This document shows, piece by piece, positions 58,701-64,000 of a stretch of DNA of 64,000 nucleotides. The stretch lies in NCBI GenBank assembly GCA_963714145.1, contig OY970235.1:2232001-2296000 (forward strand). The letters run 5' to 3'. Position 1 is the first letter of the stretch, and every line of letters starts with the position of its first letter. The translations under genes and the position numbers were made by a program. The notes beneath the pieces were generated by a model. The model worked only from the letters and a program-made list of their open reading frames with translations. It was not told the origin of the DNA and did not search any database. The DNA comes from JBBWZH01 sp035544115. Its GTDB lineage: Bacteria; Actinomycetota; Actinomycetes; Mycobacteriales; CADCTP01.

Positions 58701-59890
58701 GCGTCCGGCCGGCCCACCACGGTGCGGCCGGCGTCGTCGGCGCCGGCCCGCCGCATCCGTACCTGCCCGGCCGCGACGGTCAGCCGGAGCACGTCGCGCG
58801 GCGTGCTGTCGATCGCGGCCGGTACGGTCGGCAGCCGGTCGGCCGGCGCGGCCACGGCGGTCAGCTCGACCAGCGTGACCGCGTGCAGCTCCCCGGCCAG
58901 TTGGCCGTCGGATGGCAGGTCCACGCCGTCCAGCAGGACGACCAGGTGCGGCCGGTCCGCCGGCGCCGGCGCGGCCCGGTCGAACCAGGGGCGGTCGGTC
59001 AGTTCGCCGTCGAGCAGCCGTTCCAGCTCGACCGGATCGGTGCTCACCAGGCAGCGCGCGCCCGGCTCGGCCGGGCCCGGCCGCTGGCGGGCGTGCGGCA
59101 GCCACTTGACCCAGTCCCATTCGGGCAACCGGTCCGGGCTGGTGCAGACCGCGAGCCGCAGGTGTTCCGGCGCGTGGAAGGTCACCAGTTGGGCCACCGC
59201 GGCCCGGGCCAGCGCGCGGCCGGCCGGCGGATCACCGTCCAGCAGCACCCGGCTGAACCCGCGCAGGTCGACGGCGACCGGCAGGTCCGGCTGGGAGGCA
59301 TGGACCTGGATGAGGCCGCGCAGCGCGGCGGCCGAGATCGGCTCCAGATCCTCGACCGGTTTGGTGTCCGGCCCGACCAGGCGGACCGCCAGCCGCTGCC
59401 GGCCGACCGCGATCCGGACGTGCGCGAAGTCCTCGTCGGCCGGCCGCCGCTCCCACAGCCGCAGCCCGAGCACCACCAGCCAGAGCGCGTCCGGTTCGGG
59501 GTGCCGCCACAGCATCGCCTCCCGCTGCGCCGCGGCGGCCCGCCGGATCCGGCGCCGTACCTGCCCCAGGTAGCGCAGGTATTCACGGCGGTCCGCGTCG
59601 GCCCGGCGCCGCCGGTCCGCCCCACCGCGCCCGGCCTGGCCGCCCAGCAGCCCGAACGCGGACAGCGCGTAGACCCCGCCGATCACGTAGCTGAGCGGCT
59701 GCCCCGGCTGGTAGGCGATGCTGAACAGGGCCGGGCCGATCATCATCGGCAGGTAGATCATCGACTGGCCAAGGCCGCCACCGCCGCCGGCCGCCTGCTC
59801 GGCCAGTTCCGGTGGCGATTCCAGCCGCAGTTCACCGGTCGGCAGTTCCGGCCCCGGCTGCCGCGCGGCCCGCCGGACAGCTGCCGACAT
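55796..59890 (-). CDS. eccC: Type VII secretion ATPase EccC (three ATPase domains in one chain)
   Basis: A 1364-residue FtsK/SpoIIIE-type motor that recognises substrates and powers secretion. ATG 59890 is fixed by an exceptional SD, GGAGGTGATC, immediately upstream. Two helices (about 43-85) anchor it. ATPase 1 has Walker A GATGSGKS (493-500) and Walker B LLVVVDE (601-607). ATPase 2 has GRPRSGKS (855-862) with a B motif LVVDGW lacking the catalytic Glu. ATPase 3 has GDPETGKS (1149-1156) and VLVDDHD. As in characterised EccC, only domain 1 looks fully active. EccCa and EccCb are not split, unlike ESX-1. Confidence 0.96.
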   Translation of the reverse strand: MSAAVRRAARQPGPELPTGELRLESPPELAEQAAGGGGGLGQSMIYLPMMIGPALFSIAYQPGQPLSYVIGGVYALSAFGLLGGQAGRGGADRRRRADADRREYLRYLGQVRRRIRRAAAAQREAMLWRHPEPDALWLVVLGLRLWERRPADEDFAHVRIAVGRQRLAVRLVGPDTKPVEDLEPISAAALRGLIQVHASQPDLPVAVDLRGFSRVLLDGDPPAGRALARAAVAQLVTFHAPEHLRLAVCTSPDRLPEWDWVKWLPHARQRPGPAEPGARCLVSTDPVELERLLDGELTDRPWFDRAAPAPADRPHLVVLLDGVDLPSDGQLAGELHAVTLVELTAVAAPADRLPTVPAAIDSTPRDVLRLTVAAGQVRMRRAGADDAGRTVVGRPDALSVPQVEALARLLAPIRLGAAADDGTGEPAAVDVGLPALLGLGDPDRLDPVTTWRSRAGRNRLRVPIGVGTNGMPVELDLKESAEDGMGPHGLVIGATGSGKSELLRTLVLGLALSHPPDVLNFALVDFKGGATFLGMERLPQVSAVITNLAEELPLVDRMQDALHGELVRRQELLRAAGNVLSQRDYERLRPGRPELDPLPALLVVVDEFSELLAVRPEFAELFVMIGRLGRSLGVHLLLASQRLDEGRLRGLETHLSYRIGLRTFSSLDSRAVLGVPDAYELPPAPGNGYLKVGTDVLVRFRSAYVSGRHLAAGAAPPPTPGTGRQVLPFLATAPIGGPAAPSGPPGPPDPSAGAGAASPAGPDGRRVLDVLVDRLAGHGTPARRVWLPPLADPTPLGQLLGPLAPIGGRGLTVADPAGRGTLRVPVGVVDRPFEQRHDPLPADLSGAGGNVAVVGRPRSGKSTLLRTLLLGLALTQTPAEVQFYCVDLGGGTLAGLADLPHVGGVATRFEPDAVRRTVAELTALLERRERDFARLGIDSVAGYRQLRRDDPAGSDPYGDAFLVVDGWQVFRQEFEEIEDAVGILAGRGLAYGLHVVVAANRWSEIRPALRDLLGTRFELRLGEPFESELHRRAAANVPEHVPGRGITKEGRHFRAALPRLAEPAGSGAPDRGDLAEEPGGLRRAVRAVAAAWPGAPAPPVRLLPLMLPAGQLPAPPAGAPRLVTLGLDEQALAPVRLDFGQEPNLVIVGDPETGKSNLLRLIAAQIVDRNPPDQARIVIVDYRRSLLNAVDSEHLIGYAASRPAALALLRDVADALRERLPGPDVTAEQLGSREWWRGPDLYVLVDDHDMVTGPTDQPTLELLELIPQARDIGLHLVLAQRAGGIGRHLFEPVLRTLRDGGGPGVLLSGSRDEGPVLGDVRMRQLPPGRGLLVSRRLGTRLIQTALAPPPPGTAGPPPPTGASG

Positions 59891-59892
59891 CG

Positions 59893-59902
59893 GATCACCT
59901 CC
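59893..59902 (-). promoter_or_regulatory. Near-perfect extended Shine-Dalgarno of eccC
   Basis: On the minus strand GGAGGTGATC, ten bases complementary to the 3' end of 16S rRNA, ends two bases before the ATG. It decides the eccC start and implies strong initiation of the first gene of the secretion operon. Confidence 0.85.
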
Positions 59903-60090
59903 GAGCCGGAATGTATCCCGCCCTGGGCACCCCCCGAATATGCGCGGATGCGCGCACCGTGTGCCGCCCGATTGATAGCTCGATGCGCCGGCCGGGTGGT
60001 TGTTCACGGCCACTGATGACATGCCGGGTCGGCCCGGGGTTGAATCTGCGAAAGTCAGCTCCAACAGCATTGACCAAGCGGAGGAATGCA

Positions 60091-60414
60091 ATGGCGGCAG
60101 GGCGGAGCCAGGTCGATCCGGCCGCAATGCGGCAGGCCCTGGGGGTCATCTCGGAACACTCGGTGAATATCGACGGGCAGCGCGTCAAGGCTGACTCGAT
60201 CGTCACCGGGCTGCAGTGGATAGGGCCGGCCGGCGGGGCGACCGCGGCGCTCGGGGCCGAATGGGGGATGCGTACCGCGGATATCGTCCGGCAGTTCAAC
60301 CTCATCCGCGACAAGCTCACCATGACGTTGTCGAACTACACCACCAACGACGAGACCCAGCGGGCCCGGGCGGTCGGCATCACGAACAGCATCGGCGCCC
60401 AGATCAACCTCTAG
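60091..60414 (+). CDS. WXG100-like secreted protein
   Basis: A 107-residue helical-hairpin protein, ATG 60091 after CGGAGGAATG. Two long helices flank LQWIGPAGGATAAL, which stands in for the WXG turn (W-I-G). The C-terminal helix ends with YTTNDETQRA, a YxxxD/E-type secretion signal. It is the first gene on the divergent side of eccC and is followed 15 bp later by a second family member, so they may form a heterodimeric EsxA/EsxB-like pair. Confidence 0.85.
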   Translation: MAAGRSQVDPAAMRQALGVISEHSVNIDGQRVKADSIVTGLQWIGPAGGATAALGAEWGMRTADIVRQFNLIRDKLTMTLSNYTTNDETQRARAVGITNSIGAQINL

Positions 60415-60429
60415 CGGAGGAGGACTCCC

Positions 60430-60729
60430 ATGCCAGCCGCCGGTGAGACGATCGGTGTTGTCTTCGGCAGCCTGCAGGACGGCGCGTCCGGCCTGGCCGC
60501 CTCGCTCACAGCCATCCGGAGCAGCCTGGACGACCTGAAGGCGCGGGTCGAGAGCAACCTCGCCAACTGGGACGGCGACGCCCGCGCCACCTACTTCGCC
60601 GCCAAGGCCCGCTGGGAGGCCGACGCGGTCGCGCTGGCCGACATCCTGAACCGGATGGCCGTGCACGTCGGCGAATCCCACGACGGCTATTCGGTGACCG
60701 AGTCCCGCAACGCCAGCATGTTCGGCTGA
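60430..60729 (+). CDS. WXG100 family (ESAT-6-like) protein
   Basis: A 99-residue helical-hairpin protein, ATG 60430 after GGAGGAGG. The turn reads LANWDGDARATYFAAKARW, which contains the canonical W-D-G. Its length and the two amphipathic helices match ESAT-6-like substrates. No YxxxD/E appears at the end, as expected if its partner (60091) carries the secretion signal. Confidence 0.9.
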   Translation: MPAAGETIGVVFGSLQDGASGLAASLTAIRSSLDDLKARVESNLANWDGDARATYFAAKARWEADAVALADILNRMAVHVGESHDGYSVTESRNASMFG

Positions 60730-60755
60730 GCCGCAGGTCTTCGACGGGAGGAAAC

Positions 60756-61142
60756 ATGACCGCGGGTTTCACGGTCGATGTCGACAGCCTGCGCAAGCTG
60801 GCCACCCATCTGCGCGACACGGTGAGCTCATTGCCGCCGGAACCCGAACCCAGCCATCCGCAGTTTGGCCAGTACTCGGATTCCGGCTTCGCCCCGGCCA
60901 CTCAGTTGGCCGACAACTATCGAAATCGCACCACCATGTGGGCGGCCAGCCGGAACGATTTCGAGCGGGGTGTCCGGGCGCTGGCCGAAGCGCTCGAGAT
61001 CATCGCAAAACGCTATCAGGACAACGAGCAGGCGAGTATCGGCGACGCGGCGGAGGTCAGACGGGCCCTCGCTGCTGGCTGGGCCGAGAGCGGCCCAGTG
61101 ACAGCATCCACACCGCAGCCTGGGCCAGCTATTCCGCACTGA
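60756..61142 (+). CDS. Type VII secretion-associated helical protein (EspC/DUF2563-like)
   Basis: A 128-residue protein, ATG 60756 after GGGAGG. The N-terminus GFTVDVDSLRKLATHLRDTV is the opening of EspC-like or ESX-1-associated proteins, and the rest is helical (FERGVRALAEALEIIAKRYQ). RYQDNEQASIGDAAE contains a YxxxE motif. The C-terminal 20 residues are Pro/Thr-rich. It is probably a secreted partner of the PPE-like protein that follows 18 bp later. Confidence 0.72.
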   Translation: MTAGFTVDVDSLRKLATHLRDTVSSLPPEPEPSHPQFGQYSDSGFAPATQLADNYRNRTTMWAASRNDFERGVRALAEALEIIAKRYQDNEQASIGDAAEVRRALAAGWAESGPVTASTPQPGPAIPH

Positions 61143-61160
61143 CCGGGAGGGCTTTCAGCA

Positions 61161-62900
61161 ATGGCGGACGAAACGGCTGAGCCGGCCACGGTGACCAAGC
61201 TGCGCAAGCTCATGGACAACGCGAGTGAGGGCTCCCTCTATGACGCCCGGGCCAACTGGTCGCGGGTCGCCGAAGCGGTGAACTCGGCGAACAACGGCGT
61301 CAGCGACGGCGTTGAGACGATGCTCAAGGGCTGGACCGGCCCCGGTGCCGAGGCGTTCCACACGGCTGCTGGCCAGGTCATCAACTTCGGGATGGACCTC
61401 ACCTCGCGCGCGAGTGCTCTGGGCGGCTCGAGCCCGGCCCCGCTTACGCAGTCGGTCGCCGACTCGGCCGAGTCATCCGCGCCGAGCTCGTTCAGCTGGA
61501 CCACCCAGTACGTCGGCGACTCGCTCGCGGCCATTCGTAGCGCGGCAAACAGGTGGCTGCACTACACCGACTACTACGTCGGCTACGCCGACATGCTGAA
61601 GAGCACCGACACCCCGTTCACGCCCGCGCTCATGGCCTTCGTCAATCAACGGCTCGGCCAGGCGGATACCGCCGCGGCCAACTTGCTGCAGCGGCTTGAA
61701 GAGCGCTACACGCAGGGCAATGAGGCGCTGCCGGGATCGGTCACCGCGCCGCTGCCAGCACTGCAGAACGTCTTCGGCGGCGCCGGCAGTGGGCCCGGCA
61801 ACCCCGGTGGCGGTGCAGCGGGCGGGGTCCCCGCGCTGGGCGGTGGTGGCGGCGTTCCAGGCCTCGGCGCACTCGACGCGGCGGCCCTGACCGGCGGGGG
61901 TGCTCCGCTGAGCACGGCGGGTGCCGGGTTGGCTGGCGCCCCGGGCATCCCGGCGGACCTGGGCGGTGCCGGGCCGGCACTGCCCGGCGCAGGAGCAGCC
62001 CTGCCGGCTGTACCCGGTCTGGGCGCCGCCCCGGGAACCGGGCCGATGCTGCCCGGGCTGCCGGCCGGGCCGGACGCCCTGGCGGCCGGCGCGGCCGGGC
62101 CTGGGTCAGCCGGCGGTCTGCCGGATCTCGGCCTGGGTGCGGCAGGGGCGGGTCTCGGCGGAGGCTCGGCCGGGGCAGTGCCGGACCTGCCCGCGGTGCC
62201 TGACCTCGGCTCGCCCGGCGCGGGCTCGCAGCTGGCCGGCCTCGGCGCGGGGCCGGCCCTGCCGGCGACCGTCCCGGGCTTCACCGGGCTGCCCACGCCG
62301 GGCACCGGCGGGCTCGGGACGCTGCCCGGGGGGAGCCCGGGCAGCGGGATCAGCGTGCCCGGGCTGCCCGGTTCGCCGTCCGGGGGCGGCCCGTTCCCCG
62401 GCATCGGCGTGCTACCACCGGGCACCGGGGCAGGCGCCGGCCCCGGCCGGACCGGGATTCCGGGCGGGCTCTCCGCGAGTGGGAGCCGGACACCTGGCAT
62501 CGGCGGCCTTCCCGGCACCGGTGCCGGCCTCGGTCGGGTGCCCGGGATCGGTGCGCTTCCGGCCGGGCAACGTGGCCTCGGCTTGCCGAGTCCCGCCGAG
62601 CTCGGCCTACCCGGCGCCGGCCGGGCCGGCGGCACCGGCCCGGTCGAGCCGGTTCCGGGCGCGTCGGCCCGGGGCGCTCCGGCGGTGGGTGGGCTCGCCG
62701 AGCCGGTGCCTGGCGGGGTCGCCGGGCCCACCGGTGGGGCTGCCGGCGGCGCTGCGGGCGGGGCCTACCCGCCGTACATGCCGTTCGGCGGGGGCGGTGG
62801 TACGGGCCGGGACGACCGCGGCCGGCTGCTCTGGCTGGACGAGGACCCGGACCTGTGGAGCGCGGACCTGAGCACCGTGCCGCCCCCGGTGATCGGCTGA
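61161..62900 (+). CDS. PPE-like type VII substrate with long Gly/Ala/Pro/Leu-rich tail
   Basis: A 579-residue protein, ATG 61161. The first 200 residues are helical, with LKGWTGPGAEAFHTAAGQVI (WTG at 58-60) at the helical turn and a second helical bundle (FSWTTQYVGDSLAAIRSAAN, YADMLKSTDTPFTPALMAFV). Residues about 205-560 are low-complexity GLGAAPGTGPMLPGLP-type sequence. The end is different: DRGRLLWLDEDPDLWSADLS, an acidic Trp-containing motif common at the C-terminus of actinobacterial WXG/PPE-like proteins. It is probably secreted by this T7SS and wall-spanning or surface-located. No PE partner is seen, but the gene at 60756 may fill that role. Confidence 0.75.
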   Translation: MADETAEPATVTKLRKLMDNASEGSLYDARANWSRVAEAVNSANNGVSDGVETMLKGWTGPGAEAFHTAAGQVINFGMDLTSRASALGGSSPAPLTQSVADSAESSAPSSFSWTTQYVGDSLAAIRSAANRWLHYTDYYVGYADMLKSTDTPFTPALMAFVNQRLGQADTAAANLLQRLEERYTQGNEALPGSVTAPLPALQNVFGGAGSGPGNPGGGAAGGVPALGGGGGVPGLGALDAAALTGGGAPLSTAGAGLAGAPGIPADLGGAGPALPGAGAALPAVPGLGAAPGTGPMLPGLPAGPDALAAGAAGPGSAGGLPDLGLGAAGAGLGGGSAGAVPDLPAVPDLGSPGAGSQLAGLGAGPALPATVPGFTGLPTPGTGGLGTLPGGSPGSGISVPGLPGSPSGGGPFPGIGVLPPGTGAGAGPGRTGIPGGLSASGSRTPGIGGLPGTGAGLGRVPGIGALPAGQRGLGLPSPAELGLPGAGRAGGTGPVEPVPGASARGAPAVGGLAEPVPGGVAGPTGGAAGGAAGGAYPPYMPFGGGGGTGRDDRGRLLWLDEDPDLWSADLSTVPPPVIG

Positions 62901-62927
62901 CCGCGGCGCCCAGGACGGAGGATCGCC

Positions 62928-63524
62928 ATGCCGACAGACGCCCGCGGGCCGGCTACGCCTGACCGCGACCCACTGCAGGAGGGCTCAGCCCCGCCGCCCG
63001 GCCCGACCGGGCCCGGCGGGCCGGAGGCGCGGGCCCGGCTGGACGCGCTGCGGGCCGAGGTGGACGGGCTGATGGCCGGGTACGAGGCGGCGCAGCGCCG
63101 GATCTCTGCCACGTACCGGCAGGTGCGGCAGCTGACCGGGCGGGCGCGGTCGGCCGACCGGCTGGCCAGCGTCACGGTCGGCCCCCGCGGCCAGGTCACC
63201 GTGATCGAGCTGGATCCGCAGGTGTACCGCAGGTACGACCCGCCGCGGCTGGCCGCGCTGCTGGTCGAGCTGGCCGGCAAGGCGGCCGGCGAGGTGACCG
63301 GGCAGGTCGAGGAGTTGCTCGGTGCGCTGCTGCCACCGGGCGTTCCGGTGCGGCCGCTGCTGGCCGGCGAGGTGGACCCGGCTGCGCTGGGCGCGCACAC
63401 CGGGCCGACCCAGGCTGAGTTCGGCGAGTGGTGGGCTTCGGTCACCCAGCTCCCCACGCCCGGGTCGGACCGCCCGCCACCCAGCCGGCGGCCGGGGCGG
63501 CCGGCCGGCGACCGGAGGCACTGA
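62928..63524 (+). CDS. YbaB/EbfC-like protein of the secretion locus
   Basis: A 198-residue protein, ATG 62928 after GGACGGAGG. A Pro/Gly-rich leader (1-32) is followed by a coiled helix (ARLDALRAEVDGLMAGYEAA), a beta segment ASVTVGPRGQVTVIELDPQV and a second helix (PPRLAALLVELAGKAAGEVT), the YbaB/EbfC fold. Versions of this family (EspL-like) occur in ESX loci, where they may act as chaperone or nucleoid-associated partners. The C-terminal 30 residues are Pro/Arg-rich. It is 1 bp from the next gene. Confidence 0.78.
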   Translation: MPTDARGPATPDRDPLQEGSAPPPGPTGPGGPEARARLDALRAEVDGLMAGYEAAQRRISATYRQVRQLTGRARSADRLASVTVGPRGQVTVIELDPQVYRRYDPPRLAALLVELAGKAAGEVTGQVEELLGALLPPGVPVRPLLAGEVDPAALGAHTGPTQAEFGEWWASVTQLPTPGSDRPPPSRRPGRPAGDRRH

Positions 63525-63525
63525 C

Positions 63526-63861
63526 GTGGACGGTTTCGCGGTCGACCCGGCCGGCCTGTCCACCGCGGCGACCGGCTATGGCGACGCCCGCGACGAGCTG
63601 GCCACCCTGCACACCCAGCTGTCGGCCGGGCTGGCGGCACTGGACGGCTGCTGGGGCGACGACGAGCCCGGCCAGGCATTCGCCGCGGTGTACGTGCGGC
63701 CGGCCGCGGCCACCCACGAGTCGTTCCACCCCGGCCGCCCCGGCTCGGTGGCCGCCGGGCTGCACGAGCTGATGGCCGGCCTGCAGTGGTGCGCCACGAA
63801 CTACACGGCCAACGAGGAGACCACCGTGGCGCGGACCCCGCGCCTGGACCCGGCCGGCTGA
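63526..63861 (+). CDS. WXG100-like protein
   Basis: A 111-residue protein from GTG 63526, after GGAGG and directly after the YbaB-like stop. The N-terminal FAVDPAGLSTAATGYGDARD helix, the turn LDGCWGDDEPGQAFAAVYV (W-G-D rather than W-x-G) and the C-terminal CATNYTANEETTVART with YxxxE identify an EspC/WXG-type substrate. It is probably the small partner of the large toxin-like gene that starts 12 bp later. Confidence 0.82.
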   Translation: MDGFAVDPAGLSTAATGYGDARDELATLHTQLSAGLAALDGCWGDDEPGQAFAAVYVRPAAATHESFHPGRPGSVAAGLHELMAGLQWCATNYTANEETTVARTPRLDPAG

Positions 63862-63873
63862 CCAGGCGCCCGG

Positions 63874-64000
63874 ATGGACGTTCCGCCGCTCCTACCGCCG
63901 GACATGAGCATCTTCTACACGATCGCGGTCGGGCAGCAGTGGCCGAAAGCCAGCGAGACCCAGCTGCGCGCGCTCGGCAACGAGTGGATGCGGGCGCAGG
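63874..64000 (+). CDS. N-terminus of a large WXG-like polymorphic toxin (CpnT-type), cut by window end
   Basis: ATG 63874 opens a frame that is still open at the window end (42 residues visible). The start DVPPLLPPDMSIFYTIAVGQ followed by QWPKASETQLRALGNEWMRA is the typical N-terminus of actinobacterial type VII polymorphic toxins such as CpnT, whose first domain is WXG100-like. The small partner gene directly upstream fits. The toxin domain itself lies outside the window, so its activity cannot be named. Confidence 0.72.
   Translation, partial: MDVPPLLPPDMSIFYTIAVGQQWPKASETQLRALGNEWMRAQ

Noticed and set aside
56027..60016. A 1329-codon open frame on the plus strand across eccC and mycP
   Set aside because: It is an antisense shadow of EccC, which has complete Walker motifs and a perfect SD on the minus strand.
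1..64000. tRNA, rRNA, riboswitches, phage attachment sites and replication origins
   Set aside because: I looked through intergenic gaps for cloverleaf arms, conserved rRNA blocks, DnaA boxes and long direct repeats and found none I could support.

Overview
The window is a contiguous piece of very GC-rich DNA, well above 70% G+C by eye. It is dense with genes, uses GTG and TTG starts freely, has many 1-4 bp ATGA/GTGA gene overlaps, and carries SARP/AfsR-type regulators, a type VII secretion locus, LPxTG proteins and UppP. All of this points to a filamentous actinobacterium. The regulator repertoire and surface proteins look like Micromonosporaceae, but that family assignment is an inference. 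I saw no rRNA, tRNA, CRISPR array or recognisable insertion sequence.

Region 1 (1-16.9 kb) is about phosphate and the cell surface. A PiT phosphate transporter runs off the left edge. Divergent from it is a long co-oriented run with overlapping genes: a small YegP-like protein, pstC, pstA, pstS, two further PstS-like binding proteins, then a set of surface proteins (WxL/Ig-like protein, DUF916 membrane protein, membrane-anchored and LPxTG-anchored paralogues), a sortase-fold protein that lacks its catalytic His and Cys, and finally pstB. A 'cell-surface complex' module thus sits inside a phosphate-uptake operon. As sequenced, pstC, pstA and pstS contain about a dozen single-base frameshifts, while the genes around them are intact.

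Region 2 (17.0-23.5 kb) is a compact cluster not typical of primary metabolism: an XRE-family regulator, an ATP-grasp ligase, a fold-type II PLP enzyme, a dTDP-glucose 4,6-dehydratase-like protein with TCE in place of TDE, a protein with a possible nucleotidyltransferase motif, and a Gfo/Idh/MocA oxidoreductase. It may make a small amino-acid- or sugar-derived product that I cannot identify.

Region 3 (23.9-42.6 kb) is mixed: a secreted GH12 glucanase, two large AP-ATPase (NB-ARC/TPR) regulators, an MprF/AglD-like flippase-type membrane protein, a two-component system divergent from uppP, a membrane-anchored exo/endonuclease-phosphatase-fold protein, a very large sensor kinase with a degenerate second half, an SDR dehydrogenase, a membrane protein with a probable leaderless start, and a DHA2-type MFS exporter.

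Region 4 (42.7-48.6 kb) holds the most striking gene: one polypeptide joining an intact cytoplasmic caspase-like protease to a transmembrane helix and an extracytoplasmic type 1 solute-binding domain. It is translationally coupled to a small EACC1-like protein. This looks like a ligand-sensing death or defence effector. A lipoprotein, an orphan MT0933-type antitoxin and a LysR regulator with two HTH domains follow.

Region 5 (48.7-64.0 kb) has a third AP-ATPase regulator and then a type VII secretion system. EccB, EccD, MycP and EccC are on the minus strand. Divergently transcribed are WXG100-like substrates, a PPE-like protein with a long Gly/Ala/Pro tail, a YbaB-like protein, and the start of what looks like a CpnT-type polymorphic toxin cut by the window end. 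EccE and EccA are not in view.
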